The translations under genes and the position numbers were made by a program. Under the pieces are notes generated by a model that did no database searches, had not been told where the DNA came from, and saw only the letters and a list, made by a program, of their open reading frames with translations. From NCBI RefSeq assembly GCF_051200875.1, contig NZ_CP195191.1:806001-870000 (forward strand): a DNA stretch of 64,000 nt, written 5' to 3'. Source of the DNA: Pseudotabrizicola sp051200875. Lineage in GTDB: Bacteria > Pseudomonadota > Alphaproteobacteria > Rhodobacterales > Rhodobacteraceae. Of this stretch, positions 33,772-43,198 are shown in pieces; position 1 is the stretch's first letter, and the number at the start of each line of letters is the position of its first letter.

Positions 33772-35589
33772 ATGGAGCTCCGCAACATCGCCATTATCGC
33801 GCACGTCGACCATGGCAAAACCACGCTCGTTGACGAGCTACTGAAACAATCGGGGGCCTTCCGCGAAGGTCAGGCTGTCAGCGAGCGCGCGATGGACAGC
33901 AACGATATCGAACGTGAACGCGGCATTACCATTTTGGCCAAATGTACCAGCGTGGAACATGCGGGCACCCGTATCAATATCGTCGACACCCCCGGCCACG
34001 CCGACTTTGGCGGAGAAGTTGAACGCATCCTGAGCATGGTCGACGGCGTTTGTCTGCTGGTTGACGCCGCCGAAGGCCCGATGCCGCAAACCAAGTTTGT
34101 GACCTCGAAGGCACTTGCCCTTGGCCTGCGCCCGATCGTGGTTCTGAACAAGGTCGACAAGCCGGATGCCGAGCCTGATCGTGCCCTGAACGAAGTGTTC
34201 GACCTGTTCTCGAACCTTGGCGCAAGCGACGAACAGCTTGATTTCCCTTACGTTTATGCCTCTGGCCGGGCCGGCTGGGCGGATAACGAGCTGGATGGTC
34301 CGCGCAAGGACCTGACCGCGTTGTTCGATCTGATCGTCAAGCACGTTCCAGCACCCAAGCAGATTGCCCGCGCGGCCGAGCCGTTCCAGATGCTGGCCAC
34401 CACCCTGTCGGCTGACCCGTTCATCGGGCGCATTCTGACCGGTCGTGTTGAAGCAGGTACTCTGAAGGTCGGCACCTCGCTGAAAGCTTTGTCGCGCACT
34501 GGCGAAAAGATTGAACAGTTCCGCGTGACCAAGATCCTTGCCTTCCGCGGACTGTCGCAGCAGCCGATTGACGAAGCGCAGGCAGGCGACATCGTGACAC
34601 TGGCCGGGATGACCAAGGCGACCGTGGCCGATACGCTTTGCGACCTGTCGATCGAAGAAGCTATCCCCTCGCAACCCATTGATCCGCCGACGATTACTGT
34701 CACCTTTGGCATCAACGACAGCCCGCTTGCCGGCCGTGATGGCAGCAAGGTTCAGTCGCGCGTCATCCGTGATCGCCTGATGAAAGAAGCCGAGCAGAAC
34801 GTGGCCATCAAGATCGCTGACACCCCCGGTGGTGAGGCATTTGAGGTTTCAGGTCGGGGCGAACTTCAGATGGGCGTTTTGATTGAAAACATGCGCCGTG
34901 AAGGGTTTGAACTGTCGATCAGCCGTCCGCGCGTGATCATGCGCGAAGAAGACGGTCAGCGGGTTGAACCGGTTGAGGAAGTCATCGTCGATGTGGATGA
35001 CGAATATACCGGCGCCGTGATCGACAAACTGACGGGTGAGCGCAAGGGCGATCTGGTCGAGATGAAGCCCGCAGGGGCTGGAAAGACCCGGATCGTGGCC
35101 CATGTGCCGTCGCGCGGGCTGATCGGTTATCACGGCCAGTTCCTGACCGACACCCGTGGCACCGGCGTGCTGAACCGGATTTTCCACGGCTGGACCCCGC
35201 ATAAGGGCCACATTCAAGGACGCCGCCAAGGTGTTCTAATCTCGATGGAAAATGGCGTTTCGGTAGCCTATGCGCTGTGGAACCTGGAAGAGCGCGGACG
35301 CCTGTTCATTGGCCCGCAAGAGCAGGTCTATGAGGGTATGTTGATCGGCGAACACAGCCGCGACAACGACCTTGAAGTGAACCCGCTGAAGGGCAAGAAA
35401 CTGACCAACGTTCGCGCCTCGGGCACGGATGAAGCGGTGCGTCTGACCCCGCATGTGAAGATGTCGCTGGAAGAGGCGATTGCCTATATCGACGATGATG
35501 AACTGGTGGAAGTGACCCCGAAAATCATCCGACTTCGCAAGCGTTACTTGGACCCGCATGAGCGCAAGCGGATGGCCAAGAAGGACTAA
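33772..35589 (+). CDS. typA: Ribosome-associated GTPase TypA/BipA
   Basis: A 605-residue translational GTPase. G1 is AHVDHGKTT (in IAIIAHVDHGKTTLVDELL), the switch region contains RERGITILAKCTSV, G3 is DTPGHADFGGEVER and G4 is NKVDKPDAEPDR. The EF-G-like domains and the TypA-specific C-terminus follow (IMREEDGQRVEPVEEVI; SRGLIGYHGQFLTDTRGTG). It acts in ribosome assembly and stress or cold adaptation. It stands alone and is followed by a strong terminator. Confidence 0.98.
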   Translation: MELRNIAIIAHVDHGKTTLVDELLKQSGAFREGQAVSERAMDSNDIERERGITILAKCTSVEHAGTRINIVDTPGHADFGGEVERILSMVDGVCLLVDAAEGPMPQTKFVTSKALALGLRPIVVLNKVDKPDAEPDRALNEVFDLFSNLGASDEQLDFPYVYASGRAGWADNELDGPRKDLTALFDLIVKHVPAPKQIARAAEPFQMLATTLSADPFIGRILTGRVEAGTLKVGTSLKALSRTGEKIEQFRVTKILAFRGLSQQPIDEAQAGDIVTLAGMTKATVADTLCDLSIEEAIPSQPIDPPTITVTFGINDSPLAGRDGSKVQSRVIRDRLMKEAEQNVAIKIADTPGGEAFEVSGRGELQMGVLIENMRREGFELSISRPRVIMREEDGQRVEPVEEVIVDVDDEYTGAVIDKLTGERKGDLVEMKPAGAGKTRIVAHVPSRGLIGYHGQFLTDTRGTGVLNRIFHGWTPHKGHIQGRRQGVLISMENGVSVAYALWNLEERGRLFIGPQEQVYEGMLIGEHSRDNDLEVNPLKGKKLTNVRASGTDEAVRLTPHVKMSLEEAIAYIDDDELVEVTPKIIRLRKRYLDPHERKRMAKKD

Positions 35590-35593
35590 AAGA

Positions 35594-35619
35594 AACGCCC
35601 CCGAAACCGGGGGCGTTTT
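35594..35619 (+). terminator. Rho-independent terminator after typA
   Basis: AACGCCCCCG / CGGGGGCGTT with an AAAC loop, then TT; 5 bases after the typA stop. Confidence 0.92.
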
Positions 35620-35668
35620 CATTTTGTGCTGTGTTCATCGCGTGGTTTTAGCGTGTTAAAGGTGTGGT

Positions 35669-35700
35669 TTTCCCGTGGTCACAGCGGCGACCACGGGAAA
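35669..35700 (-). terminator. Long hairpin downstream of the TRAP permease gene
   Basis: TTTCCCGTGGTC / GACCACGGGAAA is a perfect 12-bp stem with an 8-base loop, 10 bases beyond the permease stop. No T run follows on either strand, so it may protect the mRNA 3' end rather than terminate on its own. Confidence 0.55.
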
Positions 35701-35709
35701 GGCCGTCCA

Positions 35710-37869
35710 TCAATCCGCGCCATGGGCGATGCTGCTTGGCTTGACCAGCTTTTTCTGGATGGCCCAGACCAGCACAGCCGTGCCCAGACCGATGGCATCG
35801 GTCAGATAGCCTGAGTCGATCATGCCCATGGCTGCCAGAACCAAGACCCCGCGCAGAACGATATGCAGGTGGCCAAAGAACCATCCCTGAACGGCGCTGG
35901 AGAGCAGATAGACGCCAAGCAGCGCGCCCAACACGACATGGATGATGTCGACGGTTGAACCCTGCATCAGAAGTTCGGGCGAGGAGAAGAACATGAAGGG
36001 CACGATAAAGGCGGCAAGGCCCATCTTGAACGACTCGACCGAGGTCTTCATCGGGTCTGACTGCGCGATTGCCGCGCCCGCATAGGCCGCAAGGGCGACA
36101 GGCGGGGTGATGGCCGACATGACCGCGAAGTAGAAGATGAAGAAGTGGGCGGTCAGCATGTCGATGCCCATCGAGATCAGGCCCGGCGCGATCACGCTCG
36201 CCGCCACCGCATAGGCCGCCGTGGTGGGCATGCCCATCCCAAGGATGATCGACACGACCATCGCAAAGAACAGCGCGATGACTTGGTTGTTTTCAGCCAG
36301 ACCAAGAAGCAGCGAGGAGAAACGCGTTCCAAGGCCGGTCAGAGCGATCACGCCCACGATGATCCCAGCTGCGGCACAGACGGCCACCAGTTGCAGGGTC
36401 ATCTTGGTCGAGATTTCCAGTGCGAAGAGCACCTCTTTCACGCCCATCTTGTACGGGGTCAGCCATGAGACTACCGCAGCCGCGCCCATGGCCAGCGTAC
36501 CAGCCCGGATCACCGAATAGCCCATGAACAGCGCGCCGATCAGGATGAAGATCGGGATGAACAAGAACGCCTGTCGCGCCAGTTTGGCGAATTTCGGCAG
36601 TTCTTCGCGCGGGATGCCCTTCATGTCGTATTTCTGTGCCGCGAGATCGACGTTGAAATAGACCGAGACGAAGTAGAGCAGCGCCGGGATGATGGCGGCA
36701 ATCACGATGTCGGAATAGGCGATGCCCGTGATTTCCGACATGATGAAGGCCCCTGCCCCCATGATTGGCGGCAGAATCTGCCCGCCCGAGCTTGCGGCGG
36801 CTTCGACCGCGGCTGCCGTTTGCGGCTTGTAGCCCACGCGCTTCATTAGCGGGATGGTCAGCGAACCCGTGGCCACAACGTTGCCGGCCGAGGTGCCGTT
36901 GATCATGCCCATCAGGCCCGAACCGAAGACGGCCACTTTCGCAGGCCCCCCGCGACGGTCGCCCGCTGCGGCAAAGGCGAAGTTCACGAAATACTCACCC
37001 ACGCGGGATGCCTGAAGGAAGGCGGCGAAGGCCACAAAGAGGATGATATAGGTCGAGGAAATGGCCGTGGTCGGGCCAAGGATGCCTTGGTCGGTGAAGA
37101 TATAGGTGAAGAAGCGGGTCAGGCTGTAGCCTTTGTGGTAAAGGATGCCGGGCAGCCACGGGCCCACAAAGCTGTAGATCACGAAGATGCCCGCGATGAT
37201 CACCAGAGCCAGACCTGCCATACGGCGTGTCAGTTCAAGAATCAGGATCACGCCCACCAGCGCGGCCCACATATCGGCCTCTTTGGCCAAGGCTGTCCCT
37301 GCCCGCAGGCGCAGGAAGGGCGCGTGGTAGATGATATAGAGCGTGGCGGCGATGGCCGCGAGGGCAAGCGCGACATCGGCCAGATCAAGGCTGGCGCGGC
37401 GCGGCTCTGGCAAGAACCAGCCAACCATCAAGACCCAAACCGTGCCAAGCGTCAGCGGGACGCCGAAGGTCCAGCGATAGGCAGTGGCCTGAGCGGCCTG
37501 ATCGACGCCCATATCGGAGATGAAGAAGAGAAGAACCTGCACCAAGGCAATGACGATCAGCGCGGCACCGGGGGCAAGGATCATCAACCGGCCGGGTTTC
37601 GCGGGTGCATCCTCGGCGAGGAAGGTCATCGAGGAGAAAAGAAGGAAGCCGATGGCCAGACCGCCGCCAACATGGATCAGGCGATAGGTCCAGGTTTCAA
37701 GCGGATAGAGGTTCATCACGCCGATGTGGAAGGCGGTGTAAAGCACGCAAAGAGCGGCCACAAAGAGGCCAAGCTGGCCTATCGGTTTGCGCTGGTTGCC
37801 TGCGAAAATTTCGTTATCGACGCCGGCAGCGATATCCTGCTTGGGCGCGTCTGTGCTAGGCGCGGTCAT
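35710..37869 (-). CDS. TRAP transporter fused permease (4TM/12TM, TAXI type)
   Basis: A permease of about 719 residues combining the small DctQ-like (4 spans, from residue ~30) and large DctM-like (about 12 spans) subunits in one chain, as is usual for TAXI-TRAP systems. The DctM portion shows FGSGLMGMINGTSAGNVVATG, MKRVGYKPQTAAAVEAAASSGGQILPPIMGAGAFIMSE (in pieces) and GMGMPTTAAYAVAASVIAPG. The ATG at 37869 has GGGGGACAG upstream. It lies 84 bases downstream of its binding protein gene. It would import an organic acid using the sodium gradient; the substrate is unknown. Confidence 0.94.
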   Translation of the reverse strand: MTAPSTDAPKQDIAAGVDNEIFAGNQRKPIGQLGLFVAALCVLYTAFHIGVMNLYPLETWTYRLIHVGGGLAIGFLLFSSMTFLAEDAPAKPGRLMILAPGAALIVIALVQVLLFFISDMGVDQAAQATAYRWTFGVPLTLGTVWVLMVGWFLPEPRRASLDLADVALALAAIAATLYIIYHAPFLRLRAGTALAKEADMWAALVGVILILELTRRMAGLALVIIAGIFVIYSFVGPWLPGILYHKGYSLTRFFTYIFTDQGILGPTTAISSTYIILFVAFAAFLQASRVGEYFVNFAFAAAGDRRGGPAKVAVFGSGLMGMINGTSAGNVVATGSLTIPLMKRVGYKPQTAAAVEAAASSGGQILPPIMGAGAFIMSEITGIAYSDIVIAAIIPALLYFVSVYFNVDLAAQKYDMKGIPREELPKFAKLARQAFLFIPIFILIGALFMGYSVIRAGTLAMGAAAVVSWLTPYKMGVKEVLFALEISTKMTLQLVAVCAAAGIIVGVIALTGLGTRFSSLLLGLAENNQVIALFFAMVVSIILGMGMPTTAAYAVAASVIAPGLISMGIDMLTAHFFIFYFAVMSAITPPVALAAYAGAAIAQSDPMKTSVESFKMGLAAFIVPFMFFSSPELLMQGSTVDIIHVVLGALLGVYLLSSAVQGWFFGHLHIVLRGVLVLAAMGMIDSGYLTDAIGLGTAVLVWAIQKKLVKPSSIAHGAD

Positions 37870-37953
37870 GGGCTGTCCCCCAGAAGCGGTTGCAAAGGCT
37901 TGCAAAAAGGGCGCCCCGTTGGTCAGGGCGCCCAAGGTCACATGCGTGATGGA

Positions 37954-38922
37954 TTACTTCAGGTTATCGGGCACGGTCTGGCCCTTTTCCTCAAGGTATT
38001 TCACAGCACCCGCATGGAACGGCATGAAGGTGTTCTTGGACCAGTTTTCCAGCAGGGTTTCTTTGGCGGCTGCGTGGATCTGGACCATGCGGTCCGGGTT
38101 ATCCAGAGCCAGCTTGGTGATCTCGTAAGCCAGGCTGTCCGGCATGTCCTTGTGGGCAACGGCAAAGTTCCACAAAGCGACGGTTTCCTGCACATAGTCA
38201 TGGCCGGCATAGGTGCCTGCGGGGATGGTCAGCGGAGCCATGGCCGGGAATGCTTCCAGCACCTTGGCCTGCTCTTCCGGGGTGAAGCCGAACATGACGA
38301 CGTCCTGCTGGGCGGCGAGTTCGGCAAAGGCCGAGATCGGAACGCCTGCGGCGAAGGCGAAGGCGTCGATCAGGCCGTCGGTCAGCTGGCCAGCGGCGTC
38401 TGCGGCACCGGCGTTGGAAACGGTGGCTTCAACCCCGAGAGCTGCCATGAATTGCGGCCAATAGGTGCCGGGGGTGCCGCCTGCGGGGCCAACCGAGACG
38501 CGCTTGCCGGCGAGGTCGGAAACCGAGGTGATGCCCGAAGATTTCAGCGCGATGACCTGGAACGGGGTCTGGTACATCGGGAAGAGCGCGCGGATGTCCT
38601 TGTGCTCCAGACCCGGGGCCAGTTCCGACTTGCCATTCCATGCGTCAAAGGCCGGACCCATGGTGACAAGGCCCATCAGGTGGTCGCCGGTCTGAACCAG
38701 CGTGACGTTCTGAACCGGACCGCCGGTCACTTCGCCGGTGGCGTTGAGGCCAAGGGCTTCGGAGATGTAGCCGGCAAAACCGTTGCCATACACAAAGTAG
38801 GTGCCGCCCTGCGAAGCGGTGCCGATGGTCATTTCCTGCGGCCAGCCGGTCTTGTCCTGAGCGATGGCGGCAGTTGCCATGACGGCCGCCACGGCAGCGG
38901 CGGTGAAGGTCTTGATAAACAT
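37954..38922 (-). CDS. TAXI-family TRAP solute-binding protein
   Basis: A periplasmic protein of about 322 residues. The signal peptide is residues 1–21 (cut AIA-QD). TIGTASQGGTYFVYGNGFAG is the TAXI family start, followed by LVQTGDHLMGLVTMGPAFDA and KRVSVGPAGGTPGTYWPQF. The ATG at 38922 has GGGAGG upstream; the longer frame is non-coding. It pairs with the fused permease just downstream. The adjacent DctB/DctD-like genes probably control both. Confidence 0.94.
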   Translation of the reverse strand: MFIKTFTAAAVAAVMATAAIAQDKTGWPQEMTIGTASQGGTYFVYGNGFAGYISEALGLNATGEVTGGPVQNVTLVQTGDHLMGLVTMGPAFDAWNGKSELAPGLEHKDIRALFPMYQTPFQVIALKSSGITSVSDLAGKRVSVGPAGGTPGTYWPQFMAALGVEATVSNAGAADAAGQLTDGLIDAFAFAAGVPISAFAELAAQQDVVMFGFTPEEQAKVLEAFPAMAPLTIPAGTYAGHDYVQETVALWNFAVAHKDMPDSLAYEITKLALDNPDRMVQIHAAAKETLLENWSKNTFMPFHAGAVKYLEEKGQTVPDNLK

Positions 38923-39104
38923 GTATCCTCCCGATTGAATTCGAGCCTCAGGGGCCCTCCGCCCCCGGTGCTGGCAGAAGAAAACCGGTCTGGACGGGAT
39001 GGCACAACCGCCGCAAAGGCCGTTAGCGCCACCAAATTTGCGCCACACGGCTGTGATGGGTGGATTTCGTAACATCGGGGCCGAAACGATGGGGGGAATG
39101 TTAC

Positions 39105-40454
39105 CTATTCCCCCTCTCCTTCACTGCCCGCCCCGAACTGAGATTTGTCCAAGCCGTGCTTTTGCATCTTTTCCCATAGTGTTTTGCGCGACAGGCCAAG
39201 AGATTCGTAGACCGGTTTCAGGTTGCCACGATGGGCGGCTAGGGCAGCTTCGATCTCGCGGCGCTCGAATTCTGCAACGCGTTCGGACAAGCGGCTTGGG
39301 GCTTCCTCTGCCCCCAGACCTTCGCCAAGGCCAAGCGCGTAGCGGTCGGCGGCATTGCGCAATTCGCGCACATTTCCGGGCCAATCGCGGGCTGCAAGTT
39401 GTGCGACAGCCGTGGGCGGCAATTCCGGTGGGTCGGTGCGGTGTCGACTGGCGGCTTCGGCCAGAAGGCGCAGAAACAAGAGCGGAATATCTTCGCGTCT
39501 GGCCGACAACGCCGGAACCTGAAGCGTGACGACGTTCAGCCGATAGAGAAGATCGGCCCGGAAACGGCCAGCCTCGACCTCGGCTTCCAGAGGAACACGC
39601 GCGGTCGCCATAAAGCGCACGTCAAGATCGACCGCTTCGTTCGAACCAAGCCGAGTGACTGTGCGATCTTCGATCACCCTGACCAGTTTTCCCTGCATGT
39701 CCAATGGCATTGACGCAATGTCATCCAGCAGGATGGTGCCGCCCCGCGCATGTTCAAACTTGCCATAGCGGGGCCGAAGCGCACCGGGAAAGGCCCCGGC
39801 CTCATGCCCGAAAAGTTCGGATTCGATCAGCGCCGCCGGGATGGCCGCGCAGTCGATGGTGACAAAAGGTTTTCGCGCGCGCGAAGATAGATCGTGCAAC
39901 GCACGGGCGGTGACCTCTTTGCCCGACCCGGTTTCACCAACGATCAACACATCTGCCTCGGACGGGCCAATGGTGCGAATACGACGGCGCAGGTCGATCA
40001 TCGCATTGGACCTGCCGATCAGGCGTTGTTCAAGGTCATCGGCCTGCCCCGCTGCCGCCTTGAGAACCCGGTTTTCCAGAACCAGCCGGCGATAATCCGA
40101 GGCACGGGAGACGATCTCTGCCAACTGACCTGATGAAAACGGCTTTTCGACGAAATCATAGGCCCCTTCGCGCATCGCCCGAACCGCTAGCTGCACATCG
40201 CCGTGGCCTGTGATCAGGATGACCGGAATGTCGCGGTCTATGTCATGGATGCGGTTCATCAGCGTCAGCCCATCCATGCCGGGCATTCGAATGTCGGTCA
40301 GCACGACACCGGGAAAGCCAAAGGACACAAGATCCATAATGCGTTCGGGCGCGGCAAAATCCTGCACGGAGAAGCCCGCCAGATCGAGTGCCTGCGCCGT
40401 CGAGGCCCGCAGGTCAGGTTCGTCGTCGACAAGGAGGATACGCATCGGGGTCAT
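39105..40454 (-). CDS. DctD-like AAA+ response regulator with altered GAFTGA loop
   Basis: A 449-residue regulator with a receiver domain (phosphoacceptor Asp54 in VVLTDIRMPGMDG), an AAA+ sigma-54-activator domain (Walker A GETGSGKE at 173–180) and a Fis-type helix-turn-helix at the C-terminus (YESLGLSRKTLWEKMQKHG). The sigma-54-contacting loop reads GAFPGA (residues 220–225) instead of GAFTGA. That threonine is important for sigma-54 contact in studied members, so the mode of activation is doubtful. It overlaps the sensor kinase gene (ATGA) and lies about 180 bases upstream of the TAXI-TRAP genes, its likely targets. I saw no clean −24/−12 promoter before the TAXI gene. Confidence 0.9.
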   Translation of the reverse strand: MTPMRILLVDDEPDLRASTAQALDLAGFSVQDFAAPERIMDLVSFGFPGVVLTDIRMPGMDGLTLMNRIHDIDRDIPVILITGHGDVQLAVRAMREGAYDFVEKPFSSGQLAEIVSRASDYRRLVLENRVLKAAAGQADDLEQRLIGRSNAMIDLRRRIRTIGPSEADVLIVGETGSGKEVTARALHDLSSRARKPFVTIDCAAIPAALIESELFGHEAGAFPGALRPRYGKFEHARGGTILLDDIASMPLDMQGKLVRVIEDRTVTRLGSNEAVDLDVRFMATARVPLEAEVEAGRFRADLLYRLNVVTLQVPALSARREDIPLLFLRLLAEAASRHRTDPPELPPTAVAQLAARDWPGNVRELRNAADRYALGLGEGLGAEEAPSRLSERVAEFERREIEAALAAHRGNLKPVYESLGLSRKTLWEKMQKHGLDKSQFGAGSEGEGE

Positions 40455-42232
40455 TCGGCGGCCTTTGGCAGATCGGCTTCGGCCCGGTCAAGCCGGATTG
40501 TAAAGACAGCGCCACCGCCAGCCGCTTGAGATACTGAAAGATCGCCCCCAAAGTCTTTGATAATATTGTAGGAAATGGAAAGTCCCAAGCCCAGCCCCTT
40601 ACCCACACCCTTGGTCGAGAAGAACGGATCAAAGATCCGTTCGATCAGCGCCGGGGGCACGCCGGGGCCGGTATCGGTGATGCGGATCACCGGGTTTGCA
40701 TCCTCCAGTCTGGCGGTCAGGGTGATCTTGCGGGTTTCGCGGTCTTCGACGGCATCTGCGGCGTTGGACAGGATATTGACCAACACCTGTTGCAACCGCA
40801 CCGGCCCCGCCACGACCAAAGGCAGGTCGGGCGCAAGATCGACCTTGATTTCCGCCTTGGCAGAAGTGATCCGCAGCATCGCTATTTCCAAGGCGGCCTC
40901 GATCACCTCGGGCAGAGAGACGGCCGCAAGTTTCTGGCCCGGTTTGCGGGCGAAACTGCGAAGGTGGCGACTGATCGAGGTCATGCGGTCGATCAGCGAC
41001 AGGATACGGTCAAGATTGCCACGCGCCTCGGGCATGCGTCCCCGGTCCATCAGAACAAGGGCATTGTCCGCATAGGTGCGGGCCGCGGCCAGCGGTTGAT
41101 TGAATTCATGGCTGAGGGCCGCTGACATCTGGCCCAAGGCCGCAAGCTTGCCCGCCTGAATGAGGTCGGCCTGCGCTTGGCGCAATTCGATGGTGCGTTC
41201 TTCGACGCGCTGTTCCAGATCGGCCTGCGCTTGGGCCTGCAATTGAAGCCGTTCAGCCAGTCGCAGGCGGCGTTGCCAGAGAACGACGCCAAACAGGGCC
41301 ATCAGGCCGACCGACAACATCGCAATCAAGGCCGCCGTCGTGGCCTCGCGCCGGGCGGGGGCGGTGTCGATCAGCACATGCACCTGCCACGAGGCCGACA
41401 ACATGGGGAAATCGCGCTGAATATATTCCAGAACTGCCGCGCCTTCCTGAAGGGTGACAAGATGGTGGCCATCCAGAATGCTGTCGCTTTGGATGTTCAA
41501 CAGGCCCACTTCGGCATCGGCATAGCGACGGGTCGCCGCAATCCGGGCGCGGGCCGCATCGGACAACGGGCGGAGCGCGCGGAACAGCCAGTCCGTGCGG
41601 CTGGACAGAAACACCACGCTGTCAGGATCGGTTACCAACACCGCATAGTCACCGCCCCGCCAAGTTTCCTCGATGGCGTCAAGGTCGATCTTGAAGACAA
41701 GGACGCCAGCAATTTCGTCGCCCAAGCGGACGGGGGCCCCGAAATAGTAACCACGCTTTCGGCTGGTGGTGCCAAGGGCATAGAACCGCCCCGTGCCACC
41801 GCGGATCGAGTCGTAGAAATAAGGGCGGAAGGCGAAGTTGCCGCCAACGAAGGAGGTTTCCTTGTTGTAGTTCGAGGCCGCAAGCGTGATGCCGTTGCGG
41901 TCCATCAGATAGATGTCAGAGGCATCAAGTTGCGATTGCAGCGCGGCAAGATAATGGTTCGCGTCTTGCACCAGCCCTTGATCCTGTGGATTGGCCGCAA
42001 GCCGTGTAATGATGGGTTGTTCAGCAATCAGGGCGGGAAGGCGTTCAAACCGTTCCAACTGTCCGGCAAGGGATGAGGCTGCCAGTTGCAGCACGTTCTC
42101 GCCCCGGCGCGCGGTATCATCCAGCGTTTGCAGCAAGGTGTGGCGAAAGCTGGCCCAACCTGCCAAGGCGGTCAGCGCCGCGGCGAGTGCCGCAGCGATC
42201 CAAAGCCAATGCTTGAGCGGTTTGAAATCCAT
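40451..42232 (-). CDS. DctB-like sensor histidine kinase
   Basis: A 593-residue membrane kinase. Two spans (about residues 9–27 and 303–322) flank a periplasmic double-PDC (dCache-like) sensor with NYNKETSFVGGNFAFRPYF and TTSRKRGYYFGAPV. A coiled linker leads to the HisKA domain, LGQMSAALSHEFNQPLAAAR with the phosphorylated His. The HATPase follows, with NILSNAADAVEDRE, DTGPGVP and STKGVGKGLGLGLSIS. This layout matches DctB, which senses C4-dicarboxylates, but here the partner transporter is TAXI-TRAP rather than DctPQM. The ligand is therefore open. Confidence 0.92.
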   Translation of the reverse strand: MDFKPLKHWLWIAAALAAALTALAGWASFRHTLLQTLDDTARRGENVLQLAASSLAGQLERFERLPALIAEQPIITRLAANPQDQGLVQDANHYLAALQSQLDASDIYLMDRNGITLAASNYNKETSFVGGNFAFRPYFYDSIRGGTGRFYALGTTSRKRGYYFGAPVRLGDEIAGVLVFKIDLDAIEETWRGGDYAVLVTDPDSVVFLSSRTDWLFRALRPLSDAARARIAATRRYADAEVGLLNIQSDSILDGHHLVTLQEGAAVLEYIQRDFPMLSASWQVHVLIDTAPARREATTAALIAMLSVGLMALFGVVLWQRRLRLAERLQLQAQAQADLEQRVEERTIELRQAQADLIQAGKLAALGQMSAALSHEFNQPLAAARTYADNALVLMDRGRMPEARGNLDRILSLIDRMTSISRHLRSFARKPGQKLAAVSLPEVIEAALEIAMLRITSAKAEIKVDLAPDLPLVVAGPVRLQQVLVNILSNAADAVEDRETRKITLTARLEDANPVIRITDTGPGVPPALIERIFDPFFSTKGVGKGLGLGLSISYNIIKDFGGDLSVSQAAGGGAVFTIRLDRAEADLPKAAE

Positions 42233-42284
42233 CCCCGTCCTCTTCCCGCCTCTAGGCTAGTCGGGCGAGATTGGGCAGGCAAGG

Positions 42285-43082
42285 TCAGGCAGCAGCGGCG
42301 GCCAGTTTGCACGGGTGGAAATCTTGGCGGGAAAAGCCTTCGGGACCAAAGCTGCAGAAGCTGTAGGGCGGAATTTCGATCCATCCTCCCTCGCCGCTTT
42401 CCAAAGGTTCCGAAACCACGGCCCAGCCATTGCGACTGTCGGACCAGCGGTAAAACAGGGTCGGTGCCACATCATCGGTGGCATAGCGCATGGCGTAAAG
42501 CCGCTCGCCATCCGACAGGGCCGCAGTCAGGCGCAGATGCGGTGCCACGCCCTTTTCGCGGGCCAACCGGATCATCCGGGCGGCGGCGCGTTCCATTGCG
42601 CCCAAGGGATCGTCGTTCAACCCTTCGGCAACGGCGATCAGGAACAGGGCCTCACTGTCTGTCGCGCCTTTGCGGAAGGGGTAAAGATCGTCGGGGATCA
42701 TCATATCCGCGGTGCGCCGGAAGGCATCATAGCCGCCGATCTGGCCATTATGCATGAAGGACCAGTTTTGCCATGTGAAGGGATGGCAGTTGTTTCGGCT
42801 GGTCGCCGTGCCAGTGGAGGCGCGGACATGGGCAAGGAAGAGACGCGATTTGACCTGCGCGGTCAGACTGCGAAGGTTCGGGTCGCTCCAGGCCGGAAGC
42901 ACATCGCGGTAGAGGCCCGGTTCCGGTTTGTCGCCATACCAAGCCACGCCGAACCCATCGGCATTGATGGCCGTGTGGCATTTTGTGGCGCAATGAGACT
43001 GGTGGATCAGCGAATGGCCCGGCCTGCTGATGATGTCTTCGAGAAAAATCGCCTCGCCCCAATAGGCGGCCCAACGACACAT
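42285..43082 (-). CDS. Class II glutamine amidotransferase (YafJ-like)
   Basis: A 265-residue Ntn-type amidotransferase. Starting at the ATG at 43082 places the nucleophile Cys as residue 2 (MCRWAAYWGEAIFLEDII), which must be exposed by removal of the initiator Met. NADGFGVAWYG, FLAHVRASTGTATSRNNCHPF and WSFMHNGQIGGYD are the glutamine-binding blocks. The physiological acceptor of YafJ-type proteins is not established. It is followed by a DUF1330 gene on the opposite side of a hairpin and may be monocistronic. Confidence 0.9.
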   Translation of the reverse strand: MCRWAAYWGEAIFLEDIISRPGHSLIHQSHCATKCHTAINADGFGVAWYGDKPEPGLYRDVLPAWSDPNLRSLTAQVKSRLFLAHVRASTGTATSRNNCHPFTWQNWSFMHNGQIGGYDAFRRTADMMIPDDLYPFRKGATDSEALFLIAVAEGLNDDPLGAMERAAARMIRLAREKGVAPHLRLTAALSDGERLYAMRYATDDVAPTLFYRWSDSRNGWAVVSEPLESGEGGWIEIPPYSFCSFGPEGFSRQDFHPCKLAAAAA

Positions 43083-43162
43083 GATCTGCCTCATCCATGA
43101 CAGGAGATCTTCTGTCTCCCCTGTCCTATCTTTACCAGAAAAACTTAGGAACGTCAGTCACG

Positions 43163-43188
43163 AATGGCGGAGGCAGGCCCCCGCCATT
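43163..43188 (-). terminator. Possible terminator after the DUF1330 gene
   Basis: AATGGCGG / CCGCCATT with a 10-base loop, 11 bases beyond the DUF1330 stop. The T run on the minus strand is absent. Confidence 0.4.
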
Positions 43189-43198
43189 TCCCTTGAAT

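Noticed and set aside
37087..39072. Very long (661-codon) open frame on the plus strand opposite the TRAP genes
   Set aside because: It is antisense to two strongly supported genes in a GC-rich region. Long shadow frames are common there and its composition (Gly/Arg/His/Gln-rich) is not protein-like.
38923..39104. Possible sigma-54 (−24/−12) promoter before the TAXI binding protein
   Set aside because: On the minus strand there are TGGC and TTGC/TTGG-like elements, but none has the required GG-N10-GC spacing.
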